From contig JBDNJK010000015.1 in the NCBI GenBank assembly GCA_041687805.1, forward strand, positions 1-21,086: a stretch of DNA of 21,086 nt, given 5' to 3'. The notes beneath the pieces were generated by a model. That model saw only the letters and a list, made by a program, of their open reading frames with translations. It did not search any database and was not told the origin of the DNA. Origin of the DNA: SZUA-87 sp041687805 (GTDB lineage: Bacteria > Actinomycetota > Acidimicrobiia > Acidimicrobiales > Aldehydirespiratoraceae). A program made the position numbers and the translations under genes. How positions within the stretch are numbered: position 1 is the stretch's first letter; each line of letters starts with the position of its first letter. Positions 1 through 7,830 of the stretch are shown here, piece after piece.

Positions 1-983
1 CGCCAGATGTTGCGCACCACAAATTCGGGTTCGTCGTAGAACGGCTGCAAGTACGGCAGTTCGGCCAAATCGGCAGGGACACTCACAGTGTGGATGATCG
101 AGTCGAGATCAGCCCCCTGGTTCATCATGGCGAGAGTCGATTCGATCAGGTGTTCAAGCGCACTGGCGGTGTTTCCCAAAACCGCAGCGATGCGATCCAC
201 GCCACCGATGGGGAGACCGTGCGCAGGCAGCAAAAGTTCGGGCTGGCGTGCCATGACCTGGCGAAGAGCCATGGCCCACTCGCCTGGATGGCGTTGCACC
301 TTCTGCGGATTACCGGCATTGGGGAAGTTCCACATGAACAAGTCGCCTATGAAGACGGCCTTTCGGTCCGGGAGCCAAGTCCAAGTGTGGTCGTCGGTCT
401 CTCCTCGGGCGTGATGAAGCTCCATCTCAACATCGCCCACTCGCAACGACACCACGTTGGAGTAGGTGATGTCTGGAGTGGCTGTGTCTTCGGGAAGGAA
501 TTGCTTGCCGAGCGTTCCATTGTCCGGGCCGGTGAGTGACAAACCGGATTTACGCGCGCCACCAAATTGTCGCGCGTTGATGCTGAGATTCCAGCCGTTG
601 GTTCGGCGATAACGATCGAGGCGGGCGTGGACCGCCTCGTGTGCAACCACGGTGGGCCGGAGATATCCACGCCGATCCGCATCGGCCAGAACTGCACCGC
701 TACCCCCGACGTGATCGATGTGGCCGTGCGTGTAGACCAGCGTGTCGACGCGGTCGGTGCGCCAGTGCCGCATAGCCGCCATGGCCTCAGTTCCGGTCAG
801 CACCGAGCTGGCGTCGAACAGCACCAATCCATCGCCGGTGTCGACACCCCAAATGTGGCTGAATGACTCCACGACCGCCAGGCCATCCCCAACTTCGGAG
901 AGCTCCTGAGTGACCCGATTGGGAGGTTCGGAAAGCACACCAGAATCGATGATCTTTGTTGAGATTGCCAATAGATCAGACAT
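1..983 (-). CDS. Alkylsulfatase-like MBL-fold hydrolase, 3' end cut off by the window
   Basis: Translated by hand on the minus strand from ATG at 983; the frame is open to the window edge (327 codons), so the C-terminus is missing. Residues 85-94 read THGHIDHVGG, the HxHxDH metal-binding signature of metallo-beta-lactamase-fold enzymes (H86, H88, D90, H91). A second histidine region with HARGETDDHTW follows. The stretch AGNPQKVQRHPGEWAMALRQ and the last visible residues, EPEFVVRNIWR, resemble the dimerisation region of the SdsA1/BDS1 alkylsulfatase group. Members of that group hydrolyse sulfate esters, but the substrate here is unknown. The start is supported by GGGAGG six bases upstream. It lies 45 bases downstream of the acyltransferase-glycosyltransferase gene on the same strand and is probably co-transcribed. 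I see no signal peptide, so it is likely cytoplasmic. MBL fold is certain; the alkylsulfatase subgroup is probable. Confidence 0.85.
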   Translation of the reverse strand, partial: MSDLLAISTKIIDSGVLSEPPNRVTQELSEVGDGLAVVESFSHIWGVDTGDGLVLFDASSVLTGTEAMAAMRHWRTDRVDTLVYTHGHIDHVGGSGAVLADADRRGYLRPTVVAHEAVHARLDRYRRTNGWNLSINARQFGGARKSGLSLTGPDNGTLGKQFLPEDTATPDITYSNVVSLRVGDVEMELHHARGETDDHTWTWLPDRKAVFIGDLFMWNFPNAGNPQKVQRHPGEWAMALRQVMARQPELLLPAHGLPIGGVDRIAAVLGNTASALEHLIESTLAMMNQGADLDSIIHTVSVPADLAELPYLQPFYDEPEFVVRNIW

Positions 984-989
984 GATCGA

Positions 990-995
990 CCTCCC
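990..995 (-). promoter_or_regulatory. Ribosome binding site of the MBL-fold gene
   Basis: On the minus strand GGGAGG ends six bases before ATG at 983. It is one of two clear Shine-Dalgarno sites in this window. It fits an internal gene of a transcript that starts upstream, and it fixes the start. Confidence 0.7.
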
Positions 996-1028
996 GGGTC
1001 AGGATCCATGGAAATTACAGTGGACTGG

Positions 1029-3641
1029 CTACGGAGTCACATCCACTTCTCCGCTGAGAGCACGCGACCCCAGATTCAACACGCGCGACAGACCGACCGC
1101 AGCAAGCACCACCAAGGCGACCTCAGCCACAACCCGAAACCTTGGGATCCCGTAGAACGCGACGGCGATGAGGTTGACCTGGACAGCGACGGCAACGAGC
1201 GGCCATCGCCAGATATCGCTGTCGAGTCTGCGCCATCCCAGAACTGCGAAAGGAATCGCCAGGTAGAAACCAAGGAGAGCCAGATATGAGGCCCATAACT
1301 CCCTGCCCTCGCCCTGGTTGAAGTCCGCCATCTGCAGAGGCCTGAACACCGACCAGACACGCCCAACCCGTGCTGCCGCAACTGCAGGCACATTAGAAAG
1401 ATGATCACCCACATAGTCGACCGCCGCCCGTCTGTAGGTGCCGGCCACCTCGCTCTGATCGAGCCCGGCAACGTCGATCCCTTGCGAAAATTCAAGCGAC
1501 CAAAACCCGATTGCCGGCCCGCTGAAAGTCTGAGGGGAGTTGGCACCAATCAAAGTCGAACCGTCATTGGTGGACATCACCACCGGATCGTTGAATCTGA
1601 TCAGATTCGGGATCACCCAAGGGGCCAAGATCAACCCGCTTACCGCTGTGATCGCCACGACACGAGTCAGACGCGTGAAGCCACTGTGACTAACCCATAC
1701 AAGAGGGAACACGATCAGCGGAATCAGAAGCAGTGACTCGGCGCGCGCCAACGCGCCCAAGCCGATCCAGATACCCAACTCGACCCCGACCACCAACCCT
1801 GGCAGCCGTCGGTATCGAAACGCCGCCCACAACGTTCCTGCTACAAGCAACGTGGCGAGAGATTCAGCCATGACCAAGCCGTCGTTGATCCAAAAGCCCG
1901 GATAGATCGCGGCGAGACCGGCTCCTATGATGCCGACCCGCCGACCGGCCAATTCACGTGCGAGCAGACCGACCACCACAATGGCGACGGTGCCGACCAA
2001 TGCCATCGTGAGCCGCTGCTCAATCAGATTGTTGCCTGGAAGCATCGATGCAGGCGTCGACACAATGGCGGTGAGAGGAGGATGATCCGCAGCCGGAGGC
2101 GCAGATGTTCCAGCGGCCGCCAGCCCAGCATTGATTGCGCGATCTTGCCAGGGGACCACGAAGCCCTTCCCGGCCGCCAGAGCGTCGCCGGCAAGAGAAT
2201 AGTAGAACTGATCACCCGGAAATATCTTGCCGTTACCCAGCCCCTGATGACGTTTCGTGACGACATATCCGATTCTGAGCAACATCCCCGCAGCAGCCAC
2301 CAGAGCAATTTGGGCTCGAAACGAGATCATTTCGAATTTGTGTATGGCTGCCGATACCCGAGATTCCAACGGTGTGGGATCCACGAAGGGCCTTCGCACG
2401 CGTCCCTGAAGGTGCAGCCCCGTTCTCTCCACTGCGTAATACGTAATAGCCGACATGACCAGCGTCGGCACGCCGGCAACAATCAGAAGCGGGAAAAAAC
2501 GGTGGGCCAAGAGAGCATCGACCCCGCTCCACCCGATTGCAGAATGGAACCATGCGGCTTTGATTGTGTGATCCCAAAACCAATCGACGCGACCGTTGAG
2601 CGGCTGCCAGGCATGAACAATGAACACCAAGTGCCACATGTAGATCGAATAGGAGATCGTGCCGAGCCACTCCATGGTTCTGCTCGATAAAAATCGCCTC
2701 ACTCTTGACTGATGGCCAGTGCCGAACACCACCGGGAACAGCAACATGAAACTGATGAGCCCATAAACGAACTGGCGGGCGACTTCACGCGGCCACCAGG
2801 CTGTCTCCACACCCAGAGCCAACCCCATCTGCTGGGAGACGACGTGAAACGCCAATGCAGCTCCCAACCACCAAACCCAGGCTCGGCGACCCAGCCGGTC
2901 GAGACGACTGCGGCCGGCCGAGCCCGCCGGGAACGCTACGTGCAGTACAGCTATTGCCATGCCAATAGCGAAGTAATCGAACATGGCTGGCAACCACACG
3001 TTCGCCGCTCCAGTCCAGCGATTGGCGAGACCGGACAACGCCGACCGGAACGCCAAGCTGAACAGGTATCCGGCCCCAATCCAAAGAAGTAGTCCATCTC
3101 GTCGGCCAGAGCGTTGTCGATCAGCCAACAAAGGTCTCAGAACTCGCGCCAACAGCGGGAGCATCGCGTAAAAGCTGACCTCTGTCGCCAAACTCCACGC
3201 CTGGGGCATCGGTCCGAGGACGTGAGTCGGCCAATGTATTTGCACCAGCAGAAACGTGACGACCGTGCCACTCGTGTCGTTGAAGTGCTCGCTCGTAAAA
3301 ACGACTATCAGAGCCAGCACCACCCAGAACGCCGGATAAATCCGCATGGCCCGACGCCAGAGATGAACAATCGCAGGGCGCAACGGGCGATCATCGAGAA
3401 TCGAAACCACGATCGGCCGAAACAATAGAAACCCTGAGAGGGTAAAAAAGATCGGTACACCGATGTCGAGTCGTCCTATGTAACGGCCCCAGTATCCGGA
3501 GAATGTCGCACCCGACCAGAATCCAGCGTGATGTACGAAAATACCGATCGCAGCGACCGCTCGCAGGCCGTCAAGTCCGGCGAATCTTCTAACCGACGCG
3601 CCGGCCGACGGTTTGATCTCAATGTCGACAGCGACGCTCAT
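1029..3641 (-). CDS. Fusion of acyltransferase-3 membrane protein with GT39-like glycosyltransferase
   Basis: An 870-residue polytopic membrane protein, counting from ATG at 3641. Residues 20-410 form an acyltransferase-3 (OafA/YrhL-like) domain: FAGLDGLRAVAAIGIFVHH holds the conserved HH pair (37-38), and SYSIYMWH (330-337) is a typical late motif. After a linker, residues 440-870 form a second multi-helix domain resembling GT39/ArnT-PMT glycosyltransferases, with an early loop GDQFYYSLAGD (476-486, D477 a candidate catalytic acid), YPGFWINDGLVMAES (580-594) and a C-terminal PRF region. Such domains O-acylate envelope glycans and transfer sugars from polyprenyl-phosphate donors. Joining them suggests that one protein modifies an exported glycan twice. 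An upstream ATG at 3737 would add 32 residues, but that extension is arginine-rich and lies inside the divergent gene, so I chose 3641. An internal ATG at about 2330 could give a separate GT39 product. The domain calls are firm, the substrate unknown. Confidence 0.88.
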   Translation of the reverse strand: MSVAVDIEIKPSAGASVRRFAGLDGLRAVAAIGIFVHHAGFWSGATFSGYWGRYIGRLDIGVPIFFTLSGFLLFRPIVVSILDDRPLRPAIVHLWRRAMRIYPAFWVVLALIVVFTSEHFNDTSGTVVTFLLVQIHWPTHVLGPMPQAWSLATEVSFYAMLPLLARVLRPLLADRQRSGRRDGLLLWIGAGYLFSLAFRSALSGLANRWTGAANVWLPAMFDYFAIGMAIAVLHVAFPAGSAGRSRLDRLGRRAWVWWLGAALAFHVVSQQMGLALGVETAWWPREVARQFVYGLISFMLLFPVVFGTGHQSRVRRFLSSRTMEWLGTISYSIYMWHLVFIVHAWQPLNGRVDWFWDHTIKAAWFHSAIGWSGVDALLAHRFFPLLIVAGVPTLVMSAITYYAVERTGLHLQGRVRRPFVDPTPLESRVSAAIHKFEMISFRAQIALVAAAGMLLRIGYVVTKRHQGLGNGKIFPGDQFYYSLAGDALAAGKGFVVPWQDRAINAGLAAAGTSAPPAADHPPLTAIVSTPASMLPGNNLIEQRLTMALVGTVAIVVVGLLARELAGRRVGIIGAGLAAIYPGFWINDGLVMAESLATLLVAGTLWAAFRYRRLPGLVVGVELGIWIGLGALARAESLLLIPLIVFPLVWVSHSGFTRLTRVVAITAVSGLILAPWVIPNLIRFNDPVVMSTNDGSTLIGANSPQTFSGPAIGFWSLEFSQGIDVAGLDQSEVAGTYRRAAVDYVGDHLSNVPAVAAARVGRVWSVFRPLQMADFNQGEGRELWASYLALLGFYLAIPFAVLGWRRLDSDIWRWPLVAVAVQVNLIAVAFYGIPRFRVVAEVALVVLAAVGLSRVLNLGSRALSGEVDVTP

Positions 3642-3659
3642 GGGTAGCCCATCTTGCCG

Positions 3660-3665
3660 TAGCCT
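3660..3665 (+). promoter_or_regulatory. Candidate -10 box (TAGCCT) of the GGCT-like gene
   Basis: TAGCCT matches TANNNT and lies 5 bases before GTG 3671 and 8 before ATG 3674, which suggests a leaderless transcript. It sits in a 29-base divergent gap shared with the acyltransferase-GT39 gene. I see no clear -35 element. Confidence 0.4.
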
Positions 3666-3670
3666 CGTCC

Positions 3671-4330
3671 GTGATGTGTGACATCCCATCCGGTCTCGTC
3701 TGGTACGCGTCATACGGTTCCAACTGCGACGCCTCACGATTTGCTCTCTACCTCACGGGCGGTCTCCTCGATGGGGGCATCCGTGAAGAATCTGCCAGCC
3801 ATCATCGCGGTGCGCGGGATTCATCTCTTCCCCGCGAGTCGGCGGCGATGGAGTTCCCCTCGCAGATCACTTTTGCCGGCCAGTCGAAGCGGTGGGGACA
3901 AGGTGTTGCGTTCCTCGAACATCGCCATGCCGCCACCGCCACATCCGGGGCACTGGGCCGCCGGTACCTCATCACTCGACAACAGTTCGAGGATGTCTTC
4001 GCTCAGGAAAATGCTCGGCCGACAGAACCGATCAATTTCGGCCCCTCAAACAAACCCCGGCTTCACAAGATCTCAGATGGCTGGTACGGCGCTCTGGTGG
4101 TGCTCGAACCGGTCGACGGCGTTCCGGTGCTCACATTCACCTCTACGAGCCCGCCCGAGCATGAAATCTCCAATGCACCATCCATCGAATACTTACGAAC
4201 CATCGCCACTGGCCTCAGCCAAGTCCACGGCCTCGATATGCACTTGATAGTAGACAGGCTTCGGATTTCAGAAGTGATCGGCCGTAAGTGGAGCCACAAC
4301 GACCTGCATCAGGCCATCACCCAAAAATAG
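3671..4330 (+). CDS. Gamma-glutamylcyclotransferase-like fold protein
   Basis: A 219-residue soluble protein. The N-terminus carries VWYASYGSN (10-18) followed by RFALYLTGG, the phosphate/substrate-loop signature YGSN of the GGCT/AIG2-like fold. FEDVFAQEN (106-114) lies where family members have an acidic catalytic segment, so E113 is a candidate catalytic glutamate. The later YLRTIATGL and HGL segments are, from memory, typical of an actinobacterial subfamily that databases often label histone deacetylase. Nothing in this sequence supports deacetylase function. The substrate is unknown: GGCT enzymes cleave gamma-glutamyl amides, but many relatives are uncharacterised. The start is GTG 3671 or ATG 3674; I favour one of these because of the TAGCCT box just upstream. 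It is divergent from the membrane acyltransferase gene, and the small ORF follows on the same strand after 47 bases. Confidence 0.75.
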   Translation: MMCDIPSGLVWYASYGSNCDASRFALYLTGGLLDGGIREESASHHRGARDSSLPRESAAMEFPSQITFAGQSKRWGQGVAFLEHRHAATATSGALGRRYLITRQQFEDVFAQENARPTEPINFGPSNKPRLHKISDGWYGALVVLEPVDGVPVLTFTSTSPPEHEISNAPSIEYLRTIATGLSQVHGLDMHLIVDRLRISEVIGRKWSHNDLHQAITQK

Positions 4331-4365
4331 GCCTCATGACTCATGGACCGAAAGGATCCAATATC

Positions 4366-4371
4366 TACTCT
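4366..4371 (+). promoter_or_regulatory. Candidate -10 box (TACTCT) of the small unknown gene
   Basis: TACTCT fits TANNNT and ends exactly six bases before GTG 4378. This is the same geometry as at six other genes in the window, and it is the main reason for choosing GTG 4378 over ATG 4393. Confidence 0.5.
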
Positions 4372-4377
4372 TGTGTC

Positions 4378-4656
4378 GTGGGGGTAGCCGCGATGTCACT
4401 GTCAAAACATCTTCGAGAAGCCGCAATCGAGCGATCCAGCCGATACGGAGACATCATCGACTCGTGCGTCATCGACCCGACCGGTGTCATTGATCTTCGG
4501 GAACTCGACGACTCGGGAGTTGAGAGACCGTCGACCCAACCAGCCGAGGCGCTGAGCGACACCATCGGAGGGTTCGAACACGAGATAGACGTCACGGATC
4601 TCTACACCTCCAAGCAGCGCCATTTGACAATTCGAGGGCACCGCCAGCCTCGCTAG
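4378..4656 (+). CDS. Small hypothetical protein
   Basis: A 92-residue protein if it starts at GTG 4378, or 87 residues from ATG 4393, which has GGGG about eight bases upstream. I do not recognise the family. The sequence begins MSLSKHLREAAIERSSRYGD after the short alternative N-terminus, continues with a beta-like segment DSCVIDPTGVIDLREL, and then becomes acidic and Ser/Thr/Pro-rich. It has no transmembrane segment and no cysteine motif. It lies 47 bases after the GGCT-like gene and 48 before the TrpB2 gene. It reads as a real gene because it fills the gap, has a promoter-like box and has codon use like its neighbours. Function is not assignable. Confidence 0.6.
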   Translation: MGVAAMSLSKHLREAAIERSSRYGDIIDSCVIDPTGVIDLRELDDSGVERPSTQPAEALSDTIGGFEHEIDVTDLYTSKQRHLTIRGHRQPR

Positions 4657-4659
4657 CTA

Positions 4660-4665
4660 TAGGGT
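4660..4665 (+). promoter_or_regulatory. Possible -10 box (TAGGGT) upstream of trpB2
   Basis: TAGGGT fits TANNNT and would give a leader of about 30 bases carrying the Shine-Dalgarno site before TTG 4705. No convincing -35 lies at the right distance. This is a weak call. Confidence 0.25.
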
Positions 4666-4690
4666 TCACCGAGTCATTCCTCGGCTGATC

Positions 4691-4696
4691 AAAGGA
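4691..4696 (+). promoter_or_regulatory. Ribosome binding site deciding the TTG start of trpB2
   Basis: AAAGGA ends eight bases before TTG 4705. No other initiation codon in frame near the N-terminus has a comparable site, so it supports the rare TTG start. Confidence 0.7.
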
Positions 4697-4704
4697 ACTC
4701 CCTG

Positions 4705-6084
4705 TTGGCGCAATCACTCGATCCCGACAAGTACATCAAGGTCCAGCTCGACGAATCCGAGCAGCCCACCCAGTGGTACAACGTGATTCCGGACCTACCG
4801 TCGCCGCCGCCACCGCCACTTCACCCGGGCACACTCGAACCTGCCGGACCAGAAGATCTGGCTCCGCTGTTCCCGATGGCATTGATCGAACAGGAAATGT
4901 CGACCGAGAGCTACATCGACATCCCCGGTGGCGTGCTCGATGTGCTCCGGCTCTGGCGACCCAGTCCTTTGTTTCGCGCACGGCGCCTCGAGAAGTTGCT
5001 CGACACGCCCGCCAAGATTTTCTACAAGTACGAGGGTGTCAGCCCGGCCGGATCTCACAAACCCAACACTGCGGTGCCACAGGCCTATTACAACCACCAA
5101 GAAGGCATCACCAAGCTCACAACCGAGACGGGTGCCGGACAGTGGGGTAGCGCTTTGGCGTTCGCCACCGCACAGTACGGAATCGAGTGCGAAGTTTGGC
5201 AAGTGGCCGCGTCGTACCGCCAGAAGCCATACCGCAAGGCAATGATGGAAGTCTGGGGCGCATCAGTGCACCCGAGCCCGTCCGACGTCACCGATTTCGG
5301 TCGTGAGCTCCTGGCCCAGAATCCCGACCATCCCGGGTCGCTTGGTATTGCGATCACCGAAGCTGTGTCAGCCGCGGTGGCCGATCCCAATACCAGATAC
5401 GCGCTCGGCAGCGTTCTCAATCACGTGCTTCTTCACCAGACGATCATCGGCGAAGAGACGCTCTTGCAGTTGGCCAAGGTCGGCGAGACCCCCGACGTGC
5501 TGGTTGGCTGCACCGGTGGCGGATCCAACTTCGGCGGACTGTCTTTCCCGTTCCTACGCGAAAAGCTTGCCGGTCGGATGAACCCAACGATCCGTTGTGT
5601 TGAGCCCGCGGCCTGCCCCACCCTCACCCAGGGCGAATACCGTTACGACTTCGGCGACACCGGCCACATGACCCCGTTGTTGAAGATGCACACACTCGGC
5701 CACAGCTTCATTCCGGAGCCGATACATGCCGGCGGTCTGCGATACCACGGCATGTCGCCCCTCGTGTCTCACATCAAGGAACTCGGACTTGTGGATGCGA
5801 TTGCCATTCCGCAGACCGAATGCTTCAACGCTGCGTTGAAGTTCGCCCGCACCGAGGGAATCGTGCCCGCACCCGAACCCTCACATGCCATCGCCGCGGC
5901 GATCCGTGAGGCGTTGGCTTGCAAGGAATCTGGCGAGGAAAAGGTGATCCTCACCGCGCTTTGCGGACACGGCCATCTCGACCTCGCTTCCTACGAGGCC
6001 TTCCTGCATGGCGACCTGGTCGACCTTGAACTCGACCAGTCTCAGATCACCGAAGCCATGAAGAGCGTGCCGGTGATCGCCTAA
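4705..6084 (+). CDS. trpB2: Tryptophan synthase beta chain, TrpB2 type (PLP enzyme)
   Basis: A 459-residue PLP-dependent enzyme that joins indole (or a related nucleophile) to serine to make tryptophan. SPAGSHKPNTA (113-123) holds the Schiff-base lysine K119; TETGAGQWG (140-148) holds the catalytic glutamate E141; GCTGGGSNFGG (268-278) is the phosphate-binding loop. Length and the proline-rich segment near residues 30-45 (LPSPPPPPLHPGT) match the longer TrpB2 branch rather than ordinary TrpB (about 400 residues). TrpB2 proteins often lack a TrpA partner, and no trpA is present here. They are proposed to salvage free indole or work without TrpA; this is family knowledge, not shown here. The start is TTG 4705 with AAAGGA upstream. 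The stop faces the convergent MBL gene with only 10 bases between. Confidence 0.95.
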   Translation: MAQSLDPDKYIKVQLDESEQPTQWYNVIPDLPSPPPPPLHPGTLEPAGPEDLAPLFPMALIEQEMSTESYIDIPGGVLDVLRLWRPSPLFRARRLEKLLDTPAKIFYKYEGVSPAGSHKPNTAVPQAYYNHQEGITKLTTETGAGQWGSALAFATAQYGIECEVWQVAASYRQKPYRKAMMEVWGASVHPSPSDVTDFGRELLAQNPDHPGSLGIAITEAVSAAVADPNTRYALGSVLNHVLLHQTIIGEETLLQLAKVGETPDVLVGCTGGGSNFGGLSFPFLREKLAGRMNPTIRCVEPAACPTLTQGEYRYDFGDTGHMTPLLKMHTLGHSFIPEPIHAGGLRYHGMSPLVSHIKELGLVDAIAIPQTECFNAALKFARTEGIVPAPEPSHAIAAAIREALACKESGEEKVILTALCGHGHLDLASYEAFLHGDLVDLELDQSQITEAMKSVPVIA

Positions 6085-6094
6085 GCAGGCGTAG

Positions 6095-6805
6095 TCAGCC
6101 AAACACGGCCAGCCACTGTTCTCGGCTGGTCGGGCGAAACACCATGTTGTGGTCGCGAGTCGTGCCCATCGTCGCCGAGGACTCCACCGAGTATCGGTGA
6201 CCTGGGTACAACACCGCGTCGTTGGGCACCTTCGCCAGTTTTTGGGTGAGGCTCTCGTACATAGCGGCAGGATCCGAGCCGGGTAGGTCTGTTCGTCCGC
6301 AACCGTCGAGAAACAATGTGTCTCCCGCGACGAGGCGGCCGTCGACCAGGAAGCATTGACTACCCGGGGTGTGTCCCGGCGTGTGGATCAGCTGGACATC
6401 GATGGCACCAACGCTGACGATGTCGCCGCTCACGTGTGATGTGAGTTGATCGTCGCTCAACCCCGTGACCTTGCGGACGTATTCGACTTCATCGGTCTGG
6501 ACGTGAATCGGCACGTCGACTCGCTCCAATAGTTGCGCGACTCCCTCGAGATCAAAACCCATCATGGAGCCTCCGATGTGGTCGGGGTGGTAGTGGGTGG
6601 CGAGAACACCGGTGAGAGTCATGCCATCGGCAGCGATCGTGTCGAGCAGGGTGTCGATGTCGTAGGCCGGGTCGACAAGAAGGGCCTCGCCGGTCTGGCG
6701 ATCGCCGATAGCGTAGACGAAGTTGACCATCTGTCGAGCGATCTGATCTGTTGTCGCGAAGTCTTGTCCCGAGAGAAGCTGACGGAAATAGAAGCGGTCT
6801 GACAT
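6095..6805 (-). CDS. Glyoxalase II-like MBL-fold hydrolase
   Basis: A 236-residue soluble metallo-beta-lactamase-fold protein. THYHPDHIGG (70-79) gives H71, H73, D75 and H76. HTPGHTPGS (141-149), GDTLFLDGCGRTDLPGS (161-177, bridging D162) and YPGH (200-203, H203) complete the binuclear metal site seen in glyoxalase II and persulfide dioxygenase-type enzymes. The motif GCGRTDLPGSD also occurs in thioester or persulfide-acting members, so the substrate could be a thioester such as S-lactoyl-thiol or a persulfide. The sequence does not decide. The start ATG 6805 lies six bases after a TAGATT box. It is divergent from the desaturase and convergent with trpB2. Confidence 0.9.
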   Translation of the reverse strand: MSDRFYFRQLLSGQDFATTDQIARQMVNFVYAIGDRQTGEALLVDPAYDIDTLLDTIAADGMTLTGVLATHYHPDHIGGSMMGFDLEGVAQLLERVDVPIHVQTDEVEYVRKVTGLSDDQLTSHVSGDIVSVGAIDVQLIHTPGHTPGSQCFLVDGRLVAGDTLFLDGCGRTDLPGSDPAAMYESLTQKLAKVPNDAVLYPGHRYSVESSATMGTTRDHNMVFRPTSREQWLAVFG

Positions 6806-6811
6806 GGTCAG

Positions 6812-6817
6812 AATCTA
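6812..6817 (-). promoter_or_regulatory. Candidate -10 box (TAGATT) of the glyoxalase II-like gene
   Basis: TAGATT ends six bases before ATG 6805 on the minus strand, implying a leaderless mRNA. It is in the 56-base divergent gap shared with the desaturase. Confidence 0.5.
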
Positions 6818-6849
6818 GGGGCGCTGGTGCACATGGCGCATACCGAGTT

Positions 6850-6855
6850 CATACT
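6850..6855 (+). promoter_or_regulatory. Candidate -10 box (CATACT) of the desaturase gene
   Basis: CATACT matches TATAAT at four of six positions and ends six bases before ATG 6862. This is the spacing used by other genes here. Confidence 0.4.
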
Positions 6856-6861
6856 GGGTCC

Positions 6862-7830
6862 ATGCCCGAGTGGATCACCGGGGGGATGGTGCCTCCGCCA
6901 GAACTCATGCCCGATGTGCTTCCGTCGCAGAATCTGACGGCTACAGGGGTGCCAATTCGAGACCTTCGAGACAGGCTCAGGCACATTCCGACCTTCCGAA
7001 ATCTGCTCACCATCGTGAGTGTTTGGGCTCAGGTGATCGGTGAGATTTGGGTGGCGATTTGGCTCTCGAACCCCATCGCATGGGTCGTGCTGTTCCTACT
7101 GATGGGACGAAATTTCGCCAACATGGCGATTCTCGGCCATGAAGCCAGCCATCGAATCCTGCTGCCCAAACGCAGCCTCAATGACTTCGTCGGCCGGTGG
7201 CTCGCCTTCTACCCGAATTTCACCGCCTACGACATTTACCGCCGCTCACACATGGCCCATCACCGAGAAGAATTCGGGCCCAACGAGCCCGACATGAACT
7301 TCTACTCGGGGTTTCCTGTCGGATGGCCTTCGATGATCAGAAAGTTCAGACGTGACGCGGTCGGCATCACGGGTGCACGAAACCTCGTCGGATTGTTCAA
7401 GGCGTTCGGCACAACGCGTGGCCGGCCGATCGTCATGAAGATTCTTGCCTCTCAGTTGGTGATCATCGCTCTGTTCGTCGGTATCGGTAGACCCGAGTTG
7501 TACGTCTTTGTCTGGCTGCTTCCCTGGATGACGGTCTGGAAGGTACTCAACCGTCTGCGTTCGATCGCCGAGCACGGGGGCATGCAGAAATCGAACGACC
7601 GACGAGCAACGACTCACCATGTCGAGCAGTCGTTGATCCCTCGATTCTGGTTTGCGCCGTTCAACACCGGATGGCATTTGGCGCATCACGTCGACCCCGG
7701 AGTTCCGTTCCGACATCTACCCGCGCTCCACGATCAACTGATAGTTGCCAGTTACGTACCCGACGGTCTTACTTGGCCCAATTACAGGGCGCTGTGGCAA
7801 GCCCTGGCCGTAGGACGCCCCGTCAGGTAG
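6862..7830 (+). CDS. Membrane fatty acid desaturase
   Basis: A 322-residue integral membrane di-iron enzyme that introduces a double bond (or hydroxyl) into acyl chains using O2 and reduced ferredoxin or a similar donor. All three histidine boxes are visible: HEASH (93-97), HMAHH (130-134) and HLAHH (272-276), with an extra EHGG at 237-240. Hydrophobic segments lie around 48-66, 73-92, 195-209 and 210-225. ATG 6862 is chosen over the in-frame ATG at 6751 because the latter overlaps the divergent MBL gene and adds no family-like sequence. The last 8 bases overlap the end of the convergent ClC gene. Regiospecificity and substrate (fatty acid, carotenoid or other lipid) cannot be told from sequence alone. 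Confidence 0.92.
   Translation: MPEWITGGMVPPPELMPDVLPSQNLTATGVPIRDLRDRLRHIPTFRNLLTIVSVWAQVIGEIWVAIWLSNPIAWVVLFLLMGRNFANMAILGHEASHRILLPKRSLNDFVGRWLAFYPNFTAYDIYRRSHMAHHREEFGPNEPDMNFYSGFPVGWPSMIRKFRRDAVGITGARNLVGLFKAFGTTRGRPIVMKILASQLVIIALFVGIGRPELYVFVWLLPWMTVWKVLNRLRSIAEHGGMQKSNDRRATTHHVEQSLIPRFWFAPFNTGWHLAHHVDPGVPFRHLPALHDQLIVASYVPDGLTWPNYRALWQALAVGRPVR

Noticed and set aside
2082..2690. Long plus-strand frame opposite the acyltransferase-GT39 gene
   Set aside because: Arg/Ser/His-rich shadow of a hydrophobic gene on the other strand, with no recognisable domain.
4624..4629. Consensus -35 hexamer TTGACA before trpB2
   Set aside because: It lies inside the small ORF, and no -10-like sequence sits at 16-19 bases from it; the nearest TATAGG/TAGGGT is about 28-30 bases away.
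4795..4840. Proline-run region in the TrpB2 N-terminus that could look like low-complexity or frameshifted sequence
   Set aside because: A proline-rich segment followed by LHPGT is normal for the TrpB2 branch.
6078..6091. Small hairpin CGCCT-AAGC-AGGCG at the trpB2 stop
   Set aside because: Only five base pairs and no T-tract; too weak to call a terminator.
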